Assembly: GCF_022808325.1 (NCBI RefSeq)
Contig: NZ_JALGCL010000002.1
Coordinates: 186,001 to 250,000, forward strand
Direction of reading: 5' to 3'
Source of the DNA: Cognatiluteimonas sedimenti
GTDB lineage: Bacteria; Pseudomonadota; Gammaproteobacteria; Xanthomonadales; Xanthomonadaceae
Length of the DNA stretch: 64,000 bases
Shown here: positions 50,805 through 59,178 of the stretch, piece by piece
Position numbering within the stretch: position 1 is the stretch's first letter
How the letters are laid out: each line of letters opens with the position of its first letter
Translations under genes and position numbers: made by a program
Notes under the pieces: model-generated
The model's database searches: none
The model's input: the letters and a program-made list of their open reading frames with translations, nothing else
Told to the model about the DNA's origin: nothing

Positions 50805-51143
50805 GGGCGGTTCCGCCTTCGCAGCGGCCAAGGCAGGTTTCTGGCGCGACCGGTTCATGCGGCTGCGCGCGCCGCGGACGCCATCGCCCGTCGAGTCGCT
50901 CCACGTGATTCGCTGTCGACGGGCCATGTCGCCCGCGGCTCCAAGCCGTCAAGGTGCTCGAAGCCAAAGCCCTGACGGCACGATTGCCGTGACGGCGGGA
51001 GCGGGTGGGGTGATGCGGCCCAACCAGGCGAATAACGAGGAGCGACTTGGGCCGCATCGCCCGGCCCGCCTACCGAGTGTGCGAATCGCTCTCCCGCAAG
51101 CGTCCCAGCGGCAAGACCACGGCATCGGCCATGATCCGGGCGG
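50805..51143. other. 339-base gap with several inverted repeats, no gene
   Basis: No supported gene; the frames here are shadows with poor codon use and no ribosome site. It holds a hairpin GCCCGTCGA...TCGACGGGC (50886-50934), a short ACGGCA-CGAT-TGCCGT palindrome, and a longer one at 51012-51058. There is no T-tract and no convincing promoter. Confidence 0.7.
51012..51058. repeat. Perfect 12-bp inverted repeat with 23-base loop
   Basis: GATGCGGCCCAA (51012-51023) is the exact complement of TTGGGCCGCATC (51047-51058). It lies in the gap between the convergent DUF5916 and lipoprotein genes and could be a structured 3' element. Confidence 0.6.
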
Positions 51144-51905
51144 TCATTTCACCTCACGCAGGTCCGCCGATGCGATCCGCCAGGCACGCTGTTCGGCGCT
51201 GGCGCCATCGACCACCGCGCGACGCAGCACGTAAGCGCCGACGTAGCGGTGCACGCTGCCATCGGCGTGGGTGGCACGCACCGCCACCGGCACCTCGATG
51301 TAGCGCGAACCGGCGGCGGCATCGATCCGGCCCGGTGCCTGCGTTTCCACCGTGACCTGCGTGGTGTCGGCGAAACCGCCGGCGAACTGCGCCGGCGTCT
51401 GCCCGCTGGCGCTGCCGCCGCCGGACCACAGCCCGTAGGCGCGCGCGAATTGCCGCGCCGCGATCGCCGCGTAGTACTCGCGGACGACACCGACCGCATC
51501 CAGCGACGACGGTTCGGCGGGGAGTGCCGGCGACACCGGCGCCCCCCCGGCATCGGCGGCGGCGCCAGCAATATCGCTCGCGGGATTTCCTGCTTCCCCG
51601 TTGCCCGCAAACCCTGGTTCGTCCGCGCCGCTGGTGCTGCCGTCGACCGGGGGCGCAATGCCGACGCTGCCGTCGCTGCCGACCGGCGTATCCGGTGGCA
51701 GGCCATCGATGGCCGCGTTCGCGGGCGGTGGGCCAACCTGGCCCGGTCCCGGGGTGTCGGGCATGCCGGTCACCGAACCGGCAGCGGCTTCGGGTTTCGG
51801 CAGGCTGGCCTCGGCGGTCGCGTCGGCGTCGTTGCCGCTGCTGCGGTCGCCGCCACAGGCCGCCAGCGCCAGCAACAGGCAGGGCAGGAACAGGGTGCGG
51901 ATCAT
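51144..51905 (-). CDS. Proline/glycine-rich lipoprotein with SnoaL/nuclear transport factor-like end
   Basis: 253 residues. Lipobox LLALAACG (signal MIRTLFLPCLLLALAAC), then a long low-complexity Gly/Pro/Ala/Asp linker (about 25-125) and a C-terminal domain beginning VVREYYAAIAARQFARAYGLWSG, ending in VGAYVLRRAVVDGASAEQRAWRIASADLREV. That domain looks like an NTF2-type cone; assignment tentative. Outer-membrane or periplasmic; function unknown. Start at 51905 preferred over an ATG six bases earlier. Confidence 0.75.
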   Translation of the reverse strand: MIRTLFLPCLLLALAACGGDRSSGNDADATAEASLPKPEAAAGSVTGMPDTPGPGQVGPPPANAAIDGLPPDTPVGSDGSVGIAPPVDGSTSGADEPGFAGNGEAGNPASDIAGAAADAGGAPVSPALPAEPSSLDAVGVVREYYAAIAARQFARAYGLWSGGGSASGQTPAQFAGGFADTTQVTVETQAPGRIDAAAGSRYIEVPVAVRATHADGSVHRYVGAYVLRRAVVDGASAEQRAWRIASADLREVK

Positions 51906-51942
51906 GCGCATCTCGGTGGTGGGCCTGGCTTCAGCGGACAGT

Positions 51943-52506
51943 CTATTGGTCCAGGTGCACGACCACGAGGCCATTCTCGATCGTGGTCGCGCCGATGCGG
52001 CGCGATTGCAGGCGCTGCAGCAGGCTGGAATCGAACTGGTACACCGGTTCGTCGCGGGCGTAGCCGGCAAGCCAGCGGTTGACCAGGTCGCGACCGGTGG
52101 CGTTCATGCTGCCCCCGAGTTGCGGCATGTCCAGCGATTCGATCGTCGGGTTGTCCAGGTGCAGTCCGCGGGTGCCGGGATCGAAGCGCAACCCGCTGGC
52201 AAGCGCCAGGTGCCCGGCGGGGGTGCGGCTGTCGCGGCCCAGGGCGCCAAAGCCGACATCGAAGTCCAGCCGCAGTCGATGGCTGCCCTGGGGGATGCTC
52301 AGGCGCGGATTGAGCACGCTCAGCGTGACCAGCCCGCCGAGCTTGTCGTAATCGCGCGGGAAACGCCGGTCCAGGTAACCCTGCAACTGCGGCGCGGTGA
52401 AGCTGACCTGGTTGCCGAGCATGCCGGCGACGGCACCGAGCGTCGAACAGCCCGCGAGCACGGTCGCGACCGCGAGCATCCACAACAACGGGCGAAGTCT
52501 GGGCAT
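51943..52506 (-). CDS. DUF1439 lipoprotein
   Basis: 187 residues; lipobox LAVATVLAGC. DUF1439 marks: VSFTAPQLQGYLDRRFPRDYDKLGGLVTLSVLNPRLSIPQGSHRLRLDFDV and the C-terminal VYQFDSSLLQRLQSRRIGATTIENGLVVVHL. Function unknown; lipid-binding fold related to BPI/YceB-like proteins. AGGAG lies eight bases before the ATG at 52506. Confidence 0.85.
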   Translation of the reverse strand: MPRLRPLLWMLAVATVLAGCSTLGAVAGMLGNQVSFTAPQLQGYLDRRFPRDYDKLGGLVTLSVLNPRLSIPQGSHRLRLDFDVGFGALGRDSRTPAGHLALASGLRFDPGTRGLHLDNPTIESLDMPQLGGSMNATGRDLVNRWLAGYARDEPVYQFDSSLLQRLQSRRIGATTIENGLVVVHLDQ

Positions 52507-52610
52507 GGCCTGGCTCCTGCGGGGGCGGTGGCGCACGATGGCGCCGACGCGGTGAACACGGGGTTAGCGCTTCCACCGCGTGGCGCGCGCGCGATCTCCA
52601 GCAACCGGGG

Positions 52611-53033
52611 TCAGAGCGTCTTGCGACCCGGGTTCAGCCATGCCAACAACAAGCCGAGGAGCAGCATCGCGATGGTGCTGAAGATCATCTGCTTGTGCAC
52701 CAGCGACGCCGGCAGCGGTTGCACCGCGTAGTAAATCAGATACCCGGGAATGGTGGCCATCACCGCGACCGCCGCGCCGAAACGCAGGCCTTGGCCGAGC
52801 GCGGGCCTGCCGCTTTCCACGCCCTTGCGGTACAGCCATGTCAGGCCGAAACCGATCAACAGGTGCGCCGCGACCATGTACGGCATGTAGTGCGCCTGGT
52901 CCTCGAGCGTGCGCATGACCCCGGGTGGGAGTGCGTTGTAGTCGGCCAGCAGCAGGACGCCGTGGATGAGCCAGTCGAGCAGCAGTGCCGCGATGGAAAC
53001 GATCAAGCCGCAGATCCAGAAGCGCTTGTCCAT
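52611..53033 (-). CDS. Four-helix membrane protein of unknown function
   Basis: 140 residues with four hydrophobic stretches, e.g. FWICGLIVSIAALLLDWLIHGVLLLADY, AAHLLIGFGLTWLYRKG, FGAAVAVMATIPGYLIYYAV and IAMLLLGLLLAWLNPG. The frame extends far upstream without support; ATG at 53033 has GGAG eight bases before. No family recognised. Confidence 0.7.
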   Translation of the reverse strand: MDKRFWICGLIVSIAALLLDWLIHGVLLLADYNALPPGVMRTLEDQAHYMPYMVAAHLLIGFGLTWLYRKGVESGRPALGQGLRFGAAVAVMATIPGYLIYYAVQPLPASLVHKQMIFSTIAMLLLGLLLAWLNPGRKTL

Positions 53034-53236
53034 GGATGACTCCGAGTCGAGGGAAGGCCCGAGGGAACGAAGTCGCAGGTGGGGGCGGCGACGTCGCGAT
53101 GCTAGCGCGAATGGGGCGGCGATCGACAGCACGATCCTCCGCCAGGGCCAAGGGTCTGCGTCAGCGAGGCCCGGAGGAGGCAGGGACTCGCTTCCCAAGC
53201 CTGTCGAGGGCGCTGGCGCCCTGCACGCCGCAGGCG

Positions 53237-53274
53237 AAAAAAAGGCCGGAATCCCGGGGGATTCCAGCCTTTTG
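53237..53274 (-). terminator. Strong terminator after the HU-like gene
   Basis: Read on the minus strand, AAGGCTGGAATCC pairs with GGATTCCGGCCTT (one mismatch) and is followed by seven T. It lies about 40 bases past the HU stop. Confidence 0.85.
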
Positions 53275-53309
53275 GACCGGGACGGCCAGCCGCCCGGCAT
53301 GAAAGCGAC

Positions 53310-53690
53310 TCAGGCCGCGGCGTCCTTCAGCTTCTTCAGCGGACGCACCTTGACCTTCACCGAAGCCGGCTTGGCGGCGAACCACTGCTCTTCCTTGGTG
53401 AACGGGTTGATGCCCTTGCGCTTGGGCTTGGCCGGCACGTTGACGGCGGTGATCTTCAGCAGGCCGGGCAGGGTGAACGAACCCGCGCCCTTCTTGCTGA
53501 TCGAACCGTGCACCGCGCCTTCCAGCGAGGCCAGCACCGCGCGCACGTCGCGCGAGGCGACGCCGGTCGCGTCGGAGATGTGCGCCACCAGACCGGACTT
53601 GGTCAGGGCTTCCTTGATCGGCTTCGGTGCGGCCGGCTTGGCAGCGGCCTTTTTCGGAGCGGCCTTCTTTGTCGCCTTCTTCTTCGCCAT
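53310..53690 (-). CDS. HU-family DNA-binding protein with lysine/alanine-rich N-terminal tail
   Basis: 126 residues. The first 30 are a Lys/Ala/Pro-rich tail (MAKKKATKKAAPKKAAAKPA...) resembling histone H1-like tails; then the HU fold: KEALTKSGLVAHISDATGVASRDVRAVLASLEGAVHGSISKKGAGSFTLPGLLKITAVNVPAK and a KRKGINPFTKEEQWFAAKPA arm. Tailed HU proteins occur in xanthomonads and actinobacteria. Nucleoid-associated; strong terminator downstream. Confidence 0.93.
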   Translation of the reverse strand: MAKKKATKKAAPKKAAAKPAAPKPIKEALTKSGLVAHISDATGVASRDVRAVLASLEGAVHGSISKKGAGSFTLPGLLKITAVNVPAKPKRKGINPFTKEEQWFAAKPASVKVKVRPLKKLKDAAA

Positions 53691-53883
53691 ATGTGTCCTG
53701 TGTTGCTCGTTGGATGATCGGGTTGTAATCGTACCGCCCGGAATCGCGGCGTTTCGAATCGGTTGCCTGGAAATCCCCCCGGCACACGGAATGTAGGGCA
53801 AGTCCGCGCCGCCGCCAAGCCCCGAAAGCGCCTTTTTTGCGGGTTTTTTCGTGCCAGCCGCCGCCGCCGCCGCGCGCTGGGCG

Positions 53884-55947
53884 CTAATCCTCCTCGTGCC
53901 GGGGCTTGTAGGCCTCCACCAACTTCTGCTGCACCTGCGCAGGAACCGGTTCGTAGTGGCTGAAATCCAACGAATAACGCCCGCGCCCGGCGGTGACCGA
54001 CTTGAGCTCGGCGGCATAGCCTTCCAGTTCGGACAGCGGCACCTGCGCCTTGACCACGATCTCGCCGCCGCGCAGCGAATCGGTGCCGTTGATGCGCGCG
54101 CGCTTGGCGGCCAGTCCGCCGCTGATGTCGCCCATGTGCTGTTCCGGCGCGTTGACCTCCAGGTCGACGATCGGTTCGAGCACCTGCGGGCTGGCCTTCG
54201 CGATCGCGTCCAGGAACGCCTTCTTGCCAGCCGCGACGAACGCGACCTCCTTGCTGTCGACGCTGTGGTACTTGCCGTCGTACACGGTGACGCGCACGTC
54301 CTGCAGCGGGTAGCCGGCGACCGCGCCGCTGGCCAGCACCTGGCGCACGCCCTTCTCGACCGCCGGGATGAACTGCCCGGGGATGGTGCCGCCCTTGACC
54401 TCGTCGGTGAACTCGAACCCGGCGCCGCGCCTGAGCGGCTCGATCCGCAGGAACACCTCGCCGAACTGGCCCGCGCCGCCGGTCTGCTTCTTGTGCCGGT
54501 AATGGCCTTCGGCCCTGCCGCTGACGGTTTCGCGATAGGCGATCCGCGGCGGCCGGGTCTTCACTTCCACGCCGTATTTTTCCTTGAGCCGGTCCAGCAT
54601 CACCCGCAGGTGCAGGTCCGACAGTCCCCGCAGCACCGTCTCGTTGAGTTCGGCGTTGTGCTCGACCGCGAATGCCGGATCCTCCTCCGCCAGCTTGTGC
54701 AGCGCGGTCGACAGCTTCTGCTCCTGGCCCTTGCTGGCCGCCTCCACCGCCAGCCCGAACATCGGCTTGGGAAAGGCCATCGGCGCCAGGTGGATCTGGT
54801 CCTCGTCGTGGCTGTCGTGCAGCACGGCATCGAAATGCAGGTCCTCGACCTTGGCGACCGCGGCGATGTCGCCCGGGACCGCGCGATCGACCTCGACATG
54901 CTCGCGGCCCTTGAGCTTGAACAGGTGCGCGACCTTGAACGGCTTCTTGCCGTCGTCGACGAACAGCTGGGTGTCGCGCTTGACCGTGCCCTGGTAGACG
55001 CGGAACACGCCGAGCTTGCCGACGAACGGATCGTTGACGACCTTGAACACGTCGGCGATCACGTGCGCATCCGGGTCCGGTTTCGCTTCGATCGGCCGCG
55101 CGTCGTCGCCGCTGCCCTTGACGAACGGCGGCGGGTTGCCTTCGCCCGGGTGCGGCAGCAGCTTGGCGACGATGTCGAGCAGTTCGCGCACGCCGGCGCC
55201 GCTGCGCGCGGAGACGAAGCACACCGGCACCAGGTGGCCTTCGCGCAGGCACTGCTCGAAGGCGTCGTGCAGCTCCTGGCCCTGCAGGCTGGCTTCGCCC
55301 TGGTCGAGGTAGTGGTCCATCACCTGTTCGTTGATCTCGACCACCTGGTCGATGATCTTCTGGTGCCAGTCGGCGATCGTGCCGAGGTCGCTGTTGCCGC
55401 TGGTCTGCCAGAAGCAGTCGGCCACGCGCTTGCCGCCCTCGGCCGGGAGGTTGAGCGGCAGAAGTTCGGGCCCAAAGGTGTTGCGCAGGTCCTCCAGCAG
55501 CGCGCCCAGTCGCGCGCCGGGATGGTCGATCTTGTTGACGACGATCACCCGGCACAGGTTGCGCGCCTTTGCGTAGTCCATCATCCGGCGCGTGCCATAG
55601 CCGATGCCGGCGTCGGCATCGACGACCATCGCAACGGTCTCCACGGCGGCCAGCGCCGACAGCGAGGGTCCGCGGAAATCCGGATAGCCCGGCGTGTCGA
55701 TCAGGTTGACGTGCACCGGCGCCTGGCCCGCCACGGCATGCTCGATGCTGGCGATGGCGGCGTCGATGGAGTGGCCGCGGTCCTTCTCGATCGGGTCGAA
55801 GTCGGAGACGGTGCTGCCGCGTTCGATCGTGCCTGCCGCCTGGATTGCGCCGCCGGCCTGCAGCAGGGCTTCGAACAGGATGGTTTTGCCGGCGCCGGGA
55901 TGGCCCGCGAGGGCCACGTTTCGGATCTGTTGCGTCGTATACGACAT
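53884..55947 (-). CDS. Elongation factor G-like GTPase (EF-G paralogue)
   Basis: 687-residue EF-G-like protein. G1 is GHPGAGKT (15-22) instead of the canonical AHIDAGKT, G3 DTPGY (84-88) and G4 NKID (138-141). Domains II-V follow, with GHYRHKKQTGGAGQFGEVFLRIEPL replacing the usual domain IV RQTGG loop context. It is the EF-G-like subgroup whose members differ from the translocase; role unclear (alternative translation factor or ribosome recycling). ATG at 55947 has GGGAGGA upstream; a 45-residue upstream extension is unlikely. Confidence 0.9.
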   Translation of the reverse strand: MSYTTQQIRNVALAGHPGAGKTILFEALLQAGGAIQAAGTIERGSTVSDFDPIEKDRGHSIDAAIASIEHAVAGQAPVHVNLIDTPGYPDFRGPSLSALAAVETVAMVVDADAGIGYGTRRMMDYAKARNLCRVIVVNKIDHPGARLGALLEDLRNTFGPELLPLNLPAEGGKRVADCFWQTSGNSDLGTIADWHQKIIDQVVEINEQVMDHYLDQGEASLQGQELHDAFEQCLREGHLVPVCFVSARSGAGVRELLDIVAKLLPHPGEGNPPPFVKGSGDDARPIEAKPDPDAHVIADVFKVVNDPFVGKLGVFRVYQGTVKRDTQLFVDDGKKPFKVAHLFKLKGREHVEVDRAVPGDIAAVAKVEDLHFDAVLHDSHDEDQIHLAPMAFPKPMFGLAVEAASKGQEQKLSTALHKLAEEDPAFAVEHNAELNETVLRGLSDLHLRVMLDRLKEKYGVEVKTRPPRIAYRETVSGRAEGHYRHKKQTGGAGQFGEVFLRIEPLRRGAGFEFTDEVKGGTIPGQFIPAVEKGVRQVLASGAVAGYPLQDVRVTVYDGKYHSVDSKEVAFVAAGKKAFLDAIAKASPQVLEPIVDLEVNAPEQHMGDISGGLAAKRARINGTDSLRGGEIVVKAQVPLSELEGYAAELKSVTAGRGRYSLDFSHYEPVPAQVQQKLVEAYKPRHEED

Positions 55948-56226
55948 GAGCCATTCCTCCCTGCCTTGGTGGGGAAGTCCGACCATTTGCGGCCGGGCTC
56001 CTGCGGAGCGATCCGCAGGTGTCGTCATGGCTGTCCGCTTCGGAAGCGCTGCCGTCCGAGCGGGCGCTCGGCGGGCGGTCATGGCGGTTTCCGGCGCACG
56101 GGGCGCCGGTACGCAAGAGTCCCGCAGCCGGCGACGGGGGTCAAGCAGGTGCCGGCGCCGCGATACCGGGCTAACAAGCGGCGGCGTAGGCTGGCCGCTC
56201 GTTTACCGCCAAAAGGAGCATCCGAC

Positions 56227-56658
56227 ATGGGCATCTCGCGCTTCGCCACCGCGCACTGGGAAGGCGACTTCAAGTCCGGGCAGGGCAAGCTCAGCACCCC
56301 GGCCAGCGGCCTGATGGCCGACACGCCGTACGGCTTCAATACCCGTTTCGGCGACAAGAAGGGCACCAATCCGGAGGAGTTGATCGCGGCGGCGCATGCC
56401 GGCTGCTTCACCATGGCGCTGTCGGCCAAGCTCGGCGAAGCCGGGCATCCGCCGAAGTCGCTCGACACGCGCGCCGAGGTCGACCTGTCGATGGAAGGCG
56501 GGCCCTCGCTGTCGGCGATCCGGCTCAAGGTGACCGCCGACGTGCCCGGCATCGATCCGGCCCGGTTCCGTGCGATCGCCCAGGACGCCGAGAAGAACTG
56601 TCCGGTGTCACGCGCGCTCAGCGCGGTGCCGATCACGATGGAGGCAACGCTCGCCTGA
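56227..56658 (+). CDS. OsmC family peroxiredoxin
   Basis: 143-residue OsmC/Ohr-type thiol peroxidase. Catalytic cysteines C60 in AAAHAGCFTMALSAKLGEAG and C125 in AEKNCPVSRAL; it shows KGTNPEELIAAAHAGC. Reduces organic hydroperoxides using lipoyl/thiol donors. AAAGGAG at good spacing precedes the ATG. It diverges from the EF-G-like gene across 279 bases with no other gene. Confidence 0.93.
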   Translation: MGISRFATAHWEGDFKSGQGKLSTPASGLMADTPYGFNTRFGDKKGTNPEELIAAAHAGCFTMALSAKLGEAGHPPKSLDTRAEVDLSMEGGPSLSAIRLKVTADVPGIDPARFRAIAQDAEKNCPVSRALSAVPITMEATLA

Positions 56659-56781
56659 AGCGTGCAGGCAGTGCGGCTGTCGCGCAGGTGAACGCGATGG
56701 CCGCAAGCCGCCGGGTTCAGCCGCGTTTAACCGGCGCGATCCGAGGATGCCCCCACGCCATCCCGGCGCCGGAGCCACCAC

Positions 56782-57504
56782 ATGAAGCGTTTCACCGCCA
56801 CACTCCTTGCCCTGGGCCTCGTTGCCGCGGTCGGTACCGCTTCGGCGCAGACGTACGGCACGCCGTATGGGCAACCCGACTACCGCAGCAGCCCGGGCAT
56901 CGGCCAGAACGGCGGCGCCTACTACGACTACGCACGCGTGCTCCGGGTCGATCCGGTGATCAACTCCGGCTACGGCAGCTACCCGGCGTCGGGCTCGCAG
57001 CGCTGCTACACCCGCAACGACGGGTATGCCGGCAACGACGGTTACTACCCGGACAACGGCAATGGTTACTACGGCAACAACGGCTACAGCAGCAGCGGCT
57101 ACGGCAACGACGGTTACTACGGCAACCAGTCCGGTTACGGCAGCAACACCGGCCGCACCATGGCGACCGTCATCGGCGGCGTGCTCGGCGCGGCGATCGG
57201 GAGCCAGGTGGGCGGCGGCTCCGCGCGTTATGCGACCTCGGCGATCGGCTCCATGGTGGGCGGCATGGCCGGGCGCCAGGTGTACGAGAACGCGCAGCGC
57301 CAACGCCAGCCGCTGCGCACCGCCAGCGTCACCGTCTGCGACCCGGTGCCCGCGGACGGCCGCTATTACGGCACCGGCAATGCCACCGGCAGCGTCAGCG
57401 CCTACGACGTCACCTATGAATACGGTGGCCGCAACTACACCACCCGCACCAGCTACAACCCGGGCAGCCGCATCCGCGTCCGCGTGGACGTGCGCCCGGA
57501 GTGA
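56782..57504 (+). CDS. Glycine-zipper 2TM-domain surface protein
   Basis: 240 residues with a signal peptide (LLALGLVAAVGTASA). A Gly/Tyr/Asn repeat region (about 60-118: NDGYYPDNGNGYYGNNGYSS type) precedes a glycine zipper TMATVIGGVLGAAIGSQVGGGSARYATSAIGSMVGGMAGRQVYE. The C-terminus is a beta-rich domain. Related to the Rickettsia 17-kDa antigen-like family; likely outer membrane. A hairpin terminator follows. Confidence 0.83.
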   Translation: MKRFTATLLALGLVAAVGTASAQTYGTPYGQPDYRSSPGIGQNGGAYYDYARVLRVDPVINSGYGSYPASGSQRCYTRNDGYAGNDGYYPDNGNGYYGNNGYSSSGYGNDGYYGNQSGYGSNTGRTMATVIGGVLGAAIGSQVGGGSARYATSAIGSMVGGMAGRQVYENAQRQRQPLRTASVTVCDPVPADGRYYGTGNATGSVSAYDVTYEYGGRNYTTRTSYNPGSRIRVRVDVRPE

Positions 57505-57535
57505 ATCCGGCGGACAACGCGAACGGGGGGAATGG

Positions 57536-57566
57536 AGGGGCCGGCGACGGCCCCTTCGTCCTTTTT
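57536..57566 (+). terminator. Terminator after the glycine-zipper gene
   Basis: AGGGGCC (57536-57542) pairs with GGCCCCT (57549-57555), followed after a TCGTCC spacer by TTTTT. Lies about 30 bases past the stop codon. Confidence 0.65.
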
Positions 57567-57619
57567 GTCCGCACCGACGAACAACCGGAGCACAGTCAGC
57601 TGCGGCCACCCGCGTGGAG

Positions 57620-57727
57620 GAAGCTGGTGGCCCGCTGTTCGCGGGACACGCCGCAAGTACATCCATGTAGGCTCTTCGGCGGCATCCATGCCGCCGAAGG
57701 TCCCGCGAACAGCGGACCACCAGCTTC
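57620..57727. repeat. Compound inverted repeat A (28-bp arms with two inner hairpins)
   Basis: Arms 57620-57647 and 57700-57727, each 28 bases (starting GAAGCTGGTGG, ending CACCAGCTTC), match at 27 of 28 positions. Between them lie TACATCCATGTA (57658-57669) and CTTCGGCGGCAT-CC-ATGCCGCCGAAG (57674-57699, perfect 12-bp stem). All inner hairpins centre on CATCCATG. Confidence 0.9.
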
Positions 57728-57793
57728 AGCACATGTGTCCGGCGCTCGGAGTGCAAAAGCGGCCAAGACATCGCCACTCCAAGCTTGCGTTGT

Positions 57794-57904
57794 CGCCGTC
57801 CGGGGGGCTGGGGGTGCGGAGAGCAGGCCATGGATGGCCTGCGACCCGACTTAAAGACAGGATGTCGTCAGGAGGGCGCAGCACCCCCAGCCCGCCGGGC
57901 GGCG
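57794..57904. repeat. Compound inverted repeat B (24-bp arms, inner CCATGGATGG hairpin)
   Basis: Arms 57794-57817 and 57881-57904 match at 22 of 24 positions (sharing GGGCTGGGGGTGC). Inside is CAGGCCAT-GG-ATGGCCTG (57824-57841). The CATGGATG core is the reverse complement of the CATCCATG core in repeat A, suggesting one repeat family. Confidence 0.85.
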
Positions 57905-58157
57905 ACTCCCCACGAAGCTATTTGCCACGCGTCCGCGAATGACCATGACCGCATCAAGGCTGGAGAGGCCGCCAGCAGTGGCAGTACCCGGGCCGGAAGG
58001 CTCCCGGCCGAGGCCATGACCCGCGATGGCCGCATTTCAGCGATGCCTGGCTTGGGGAGGTGACGTCGTGGCCCCAGCCCCTCCGGCGGCGACTCCATTC
58101 GACGCTCGGGTCCCGCAATGCTGAAGCATTGCCCGTCCCGACCTCATCAGTCGATCG

Positions 58158-59045
58158 TCACCAATCGATCTGGCCGGAAACGACGGTGCAGCAGCGGCCG
58201 CCCGACCAGACTTCGCCATCGGCGTCCACCGTCAGCTCGATGATCGCGTCGTGGCCGACCTCGCGGCCCTGGCTGACCCGGTAGAAGCCGCCGTCGCCGG
58301 GCAGTGCATCGCGTTCTGCGAGCCAGGCAGCGAGGGTGGCGTTGGCCGCGCCCGAGGCCGCATCCTCGAATCGGGCCGGCGCACCGACGAAAGCGCGCAC
58401 GGCCAGGTAATAGACCGGATCGTCGCTGCGCGCGAACGCGCACACGCCCATGCTGCCGGTGGCGTTCGCCAACCGCGCGATCGCGTCCCAGTCCGGGGCC
58501 GCCGCGCGCAGCGACGCCTCGCCAGCCACCTCCACCAGCCACCAGCGGCGCCCGCCATCGACCAGTGCCGGGGGCAGTGCGCCTGTCGGCAATCCGCGCA
58601 AGGCGTCCCGCAGTCGCGGGTCGTCGGTGGCGGCGACTTCCAGCACGCGCGAGCGCGGCGTACGCACCGCGATGGTGCGGGCGATGCCGTCTCCCCCTAC
58701 CCGCAGCGGCAGCAGCCCGGCGATGCCTTCCTGCAGCAGCAGGCCGTCGCGCGGCTTCGCCAGGCCAGCCTCCAGCACCGCATGCGCGGTGCCCACGCTC
58801 GGGTGGCCGGCGAACGGCACCTCGCGGCGCGGGCTGAAGATCCGCAGCCGATAGCTGGCGCCGGGCGCCGTCGGCGGGAACACGAAGGTCGTCTCCGGCA
58901 ACCGCGTCCAGCGCGCGATCGCCTGCATCCCGTCGTCGTCCAGGCCTTCGGCATCCAGCACCACCGCCAGCGGATTGCCGGCACCGGGGCGGTCGGCAAA
59001 GACATCGAGTTGCAGGTAGCGGCGTGCGCTCATCGTGATCGGCAT
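58158..59045 (-). CDS. PhzF family isomerase
   Basis: 295-residue protein of the PhzF/trans-2,3-dihydro-3-hydroxyanthranilate isomerase superfamily, two pseudosymmetric hot-dog halves. Family motifs: YLQLDVFADRPGAGNPLAVVLDAEGL, catalytic glutamate E51 in RLPETTFVF, FAGHPSVGTAHAVLEAG and RFEDAASGAANATLAAWLA. Substrate in vivo unknown; no phenazine genes lie here. Start at 59045 or 59033 is uncertain as neither has a ribosome site. Confidence 0.9.
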   Translation of the reverse strand: MPITMSARRYLQLDVFADRPGAGNPLAVVLDAEGLDDDGMQAIARWTRLPETTFVFPPTAPGASYRLRIFSPRREVPFAGHPSVGTAHAVLEAGLAKPRDGLLLQEGIAGLLPLRVGGDGIARTIAVRTPRSRVLEVAATDDPRLRDALRGLPTGALPPALVDGGRRWWLVEVAGEASLRAAAPDWDAIARLANATGSMGVCAFARSDDPVYYLAVRAFVGAPARFEDAASGAANATLAAWLAERDALPGDGGFYRVSQGREVGHDAIIELTVDADGEVWSGGRCCTVVSGQIDW

Positions 59046-59087
59046 CGGGCGGGGAGGGGGCCGGGATCGCCGGCGCGGGGCTTGGAC

Positions 59088-59093
59088 TAGAAT
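59088..59093 (+). promoter_or_regulatory. -10-like TAGAAT upstream of lysAC
   Basis: TAGAAT in CTAGAATTGCGGATT, 85 bases before the lysAC start, in the same sequence context (CTAGAATTG) as the -10 of yqgE. No clear -35 at 17 bases. Confidence 0.3.
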
Positions 59094-59178
59094 TGCGGAT
59101 TCGTGCCCGCGGTCGCGGGCAGGCGCAGGATTCTACGGGTTTCCCGCGCCACTCCCGGGTTTTGCCCATCACGCCGCG

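Larger units (their letters stand above)
57505..58157. other. 653-base gene-free stretch packed with nested palindromes
   Basis: Gap between the glycine-zipper and PhzF genes, which converge. No credible ORF: candidate frames lack ribosome sites and run through the repeats. Contents in order: a terminator (57536-57566), a 108-base compound palindrome (57620-57727), a 111-base compound palindrome (57794-57904), and a third, weaker set (58010-58130) including GGCTTGGGG...CCCCAGCC and CAATGCT-GA-AGCATTG. Confidence 0.75.

Noticed and set aside
47439-50927. 1,162-codon minus-strand open frame
   Set aside because: Antisense to the retropepsin and DUF5916 genes; composition is His/Arg/Ala-rich with no domain.
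50857-51234. Small ORF in the DUF5916/lipoprotein gap
   Set aside because: Overlaps the opposite-strand lipoprotein gene and crosses a perfect inverted repeat; no ribosome site.
57620-57904. CRISPR array
   Set aside because: Structures are inverted, not direct, repeats; no constant repeat-spacer spacing and no cas genes.
57785-58063. Possible small ORFs in the palindrome-rich gap
   Set aside because: They run through both arms of inverted repeats, have no ribosome site and no recognisable protein features.
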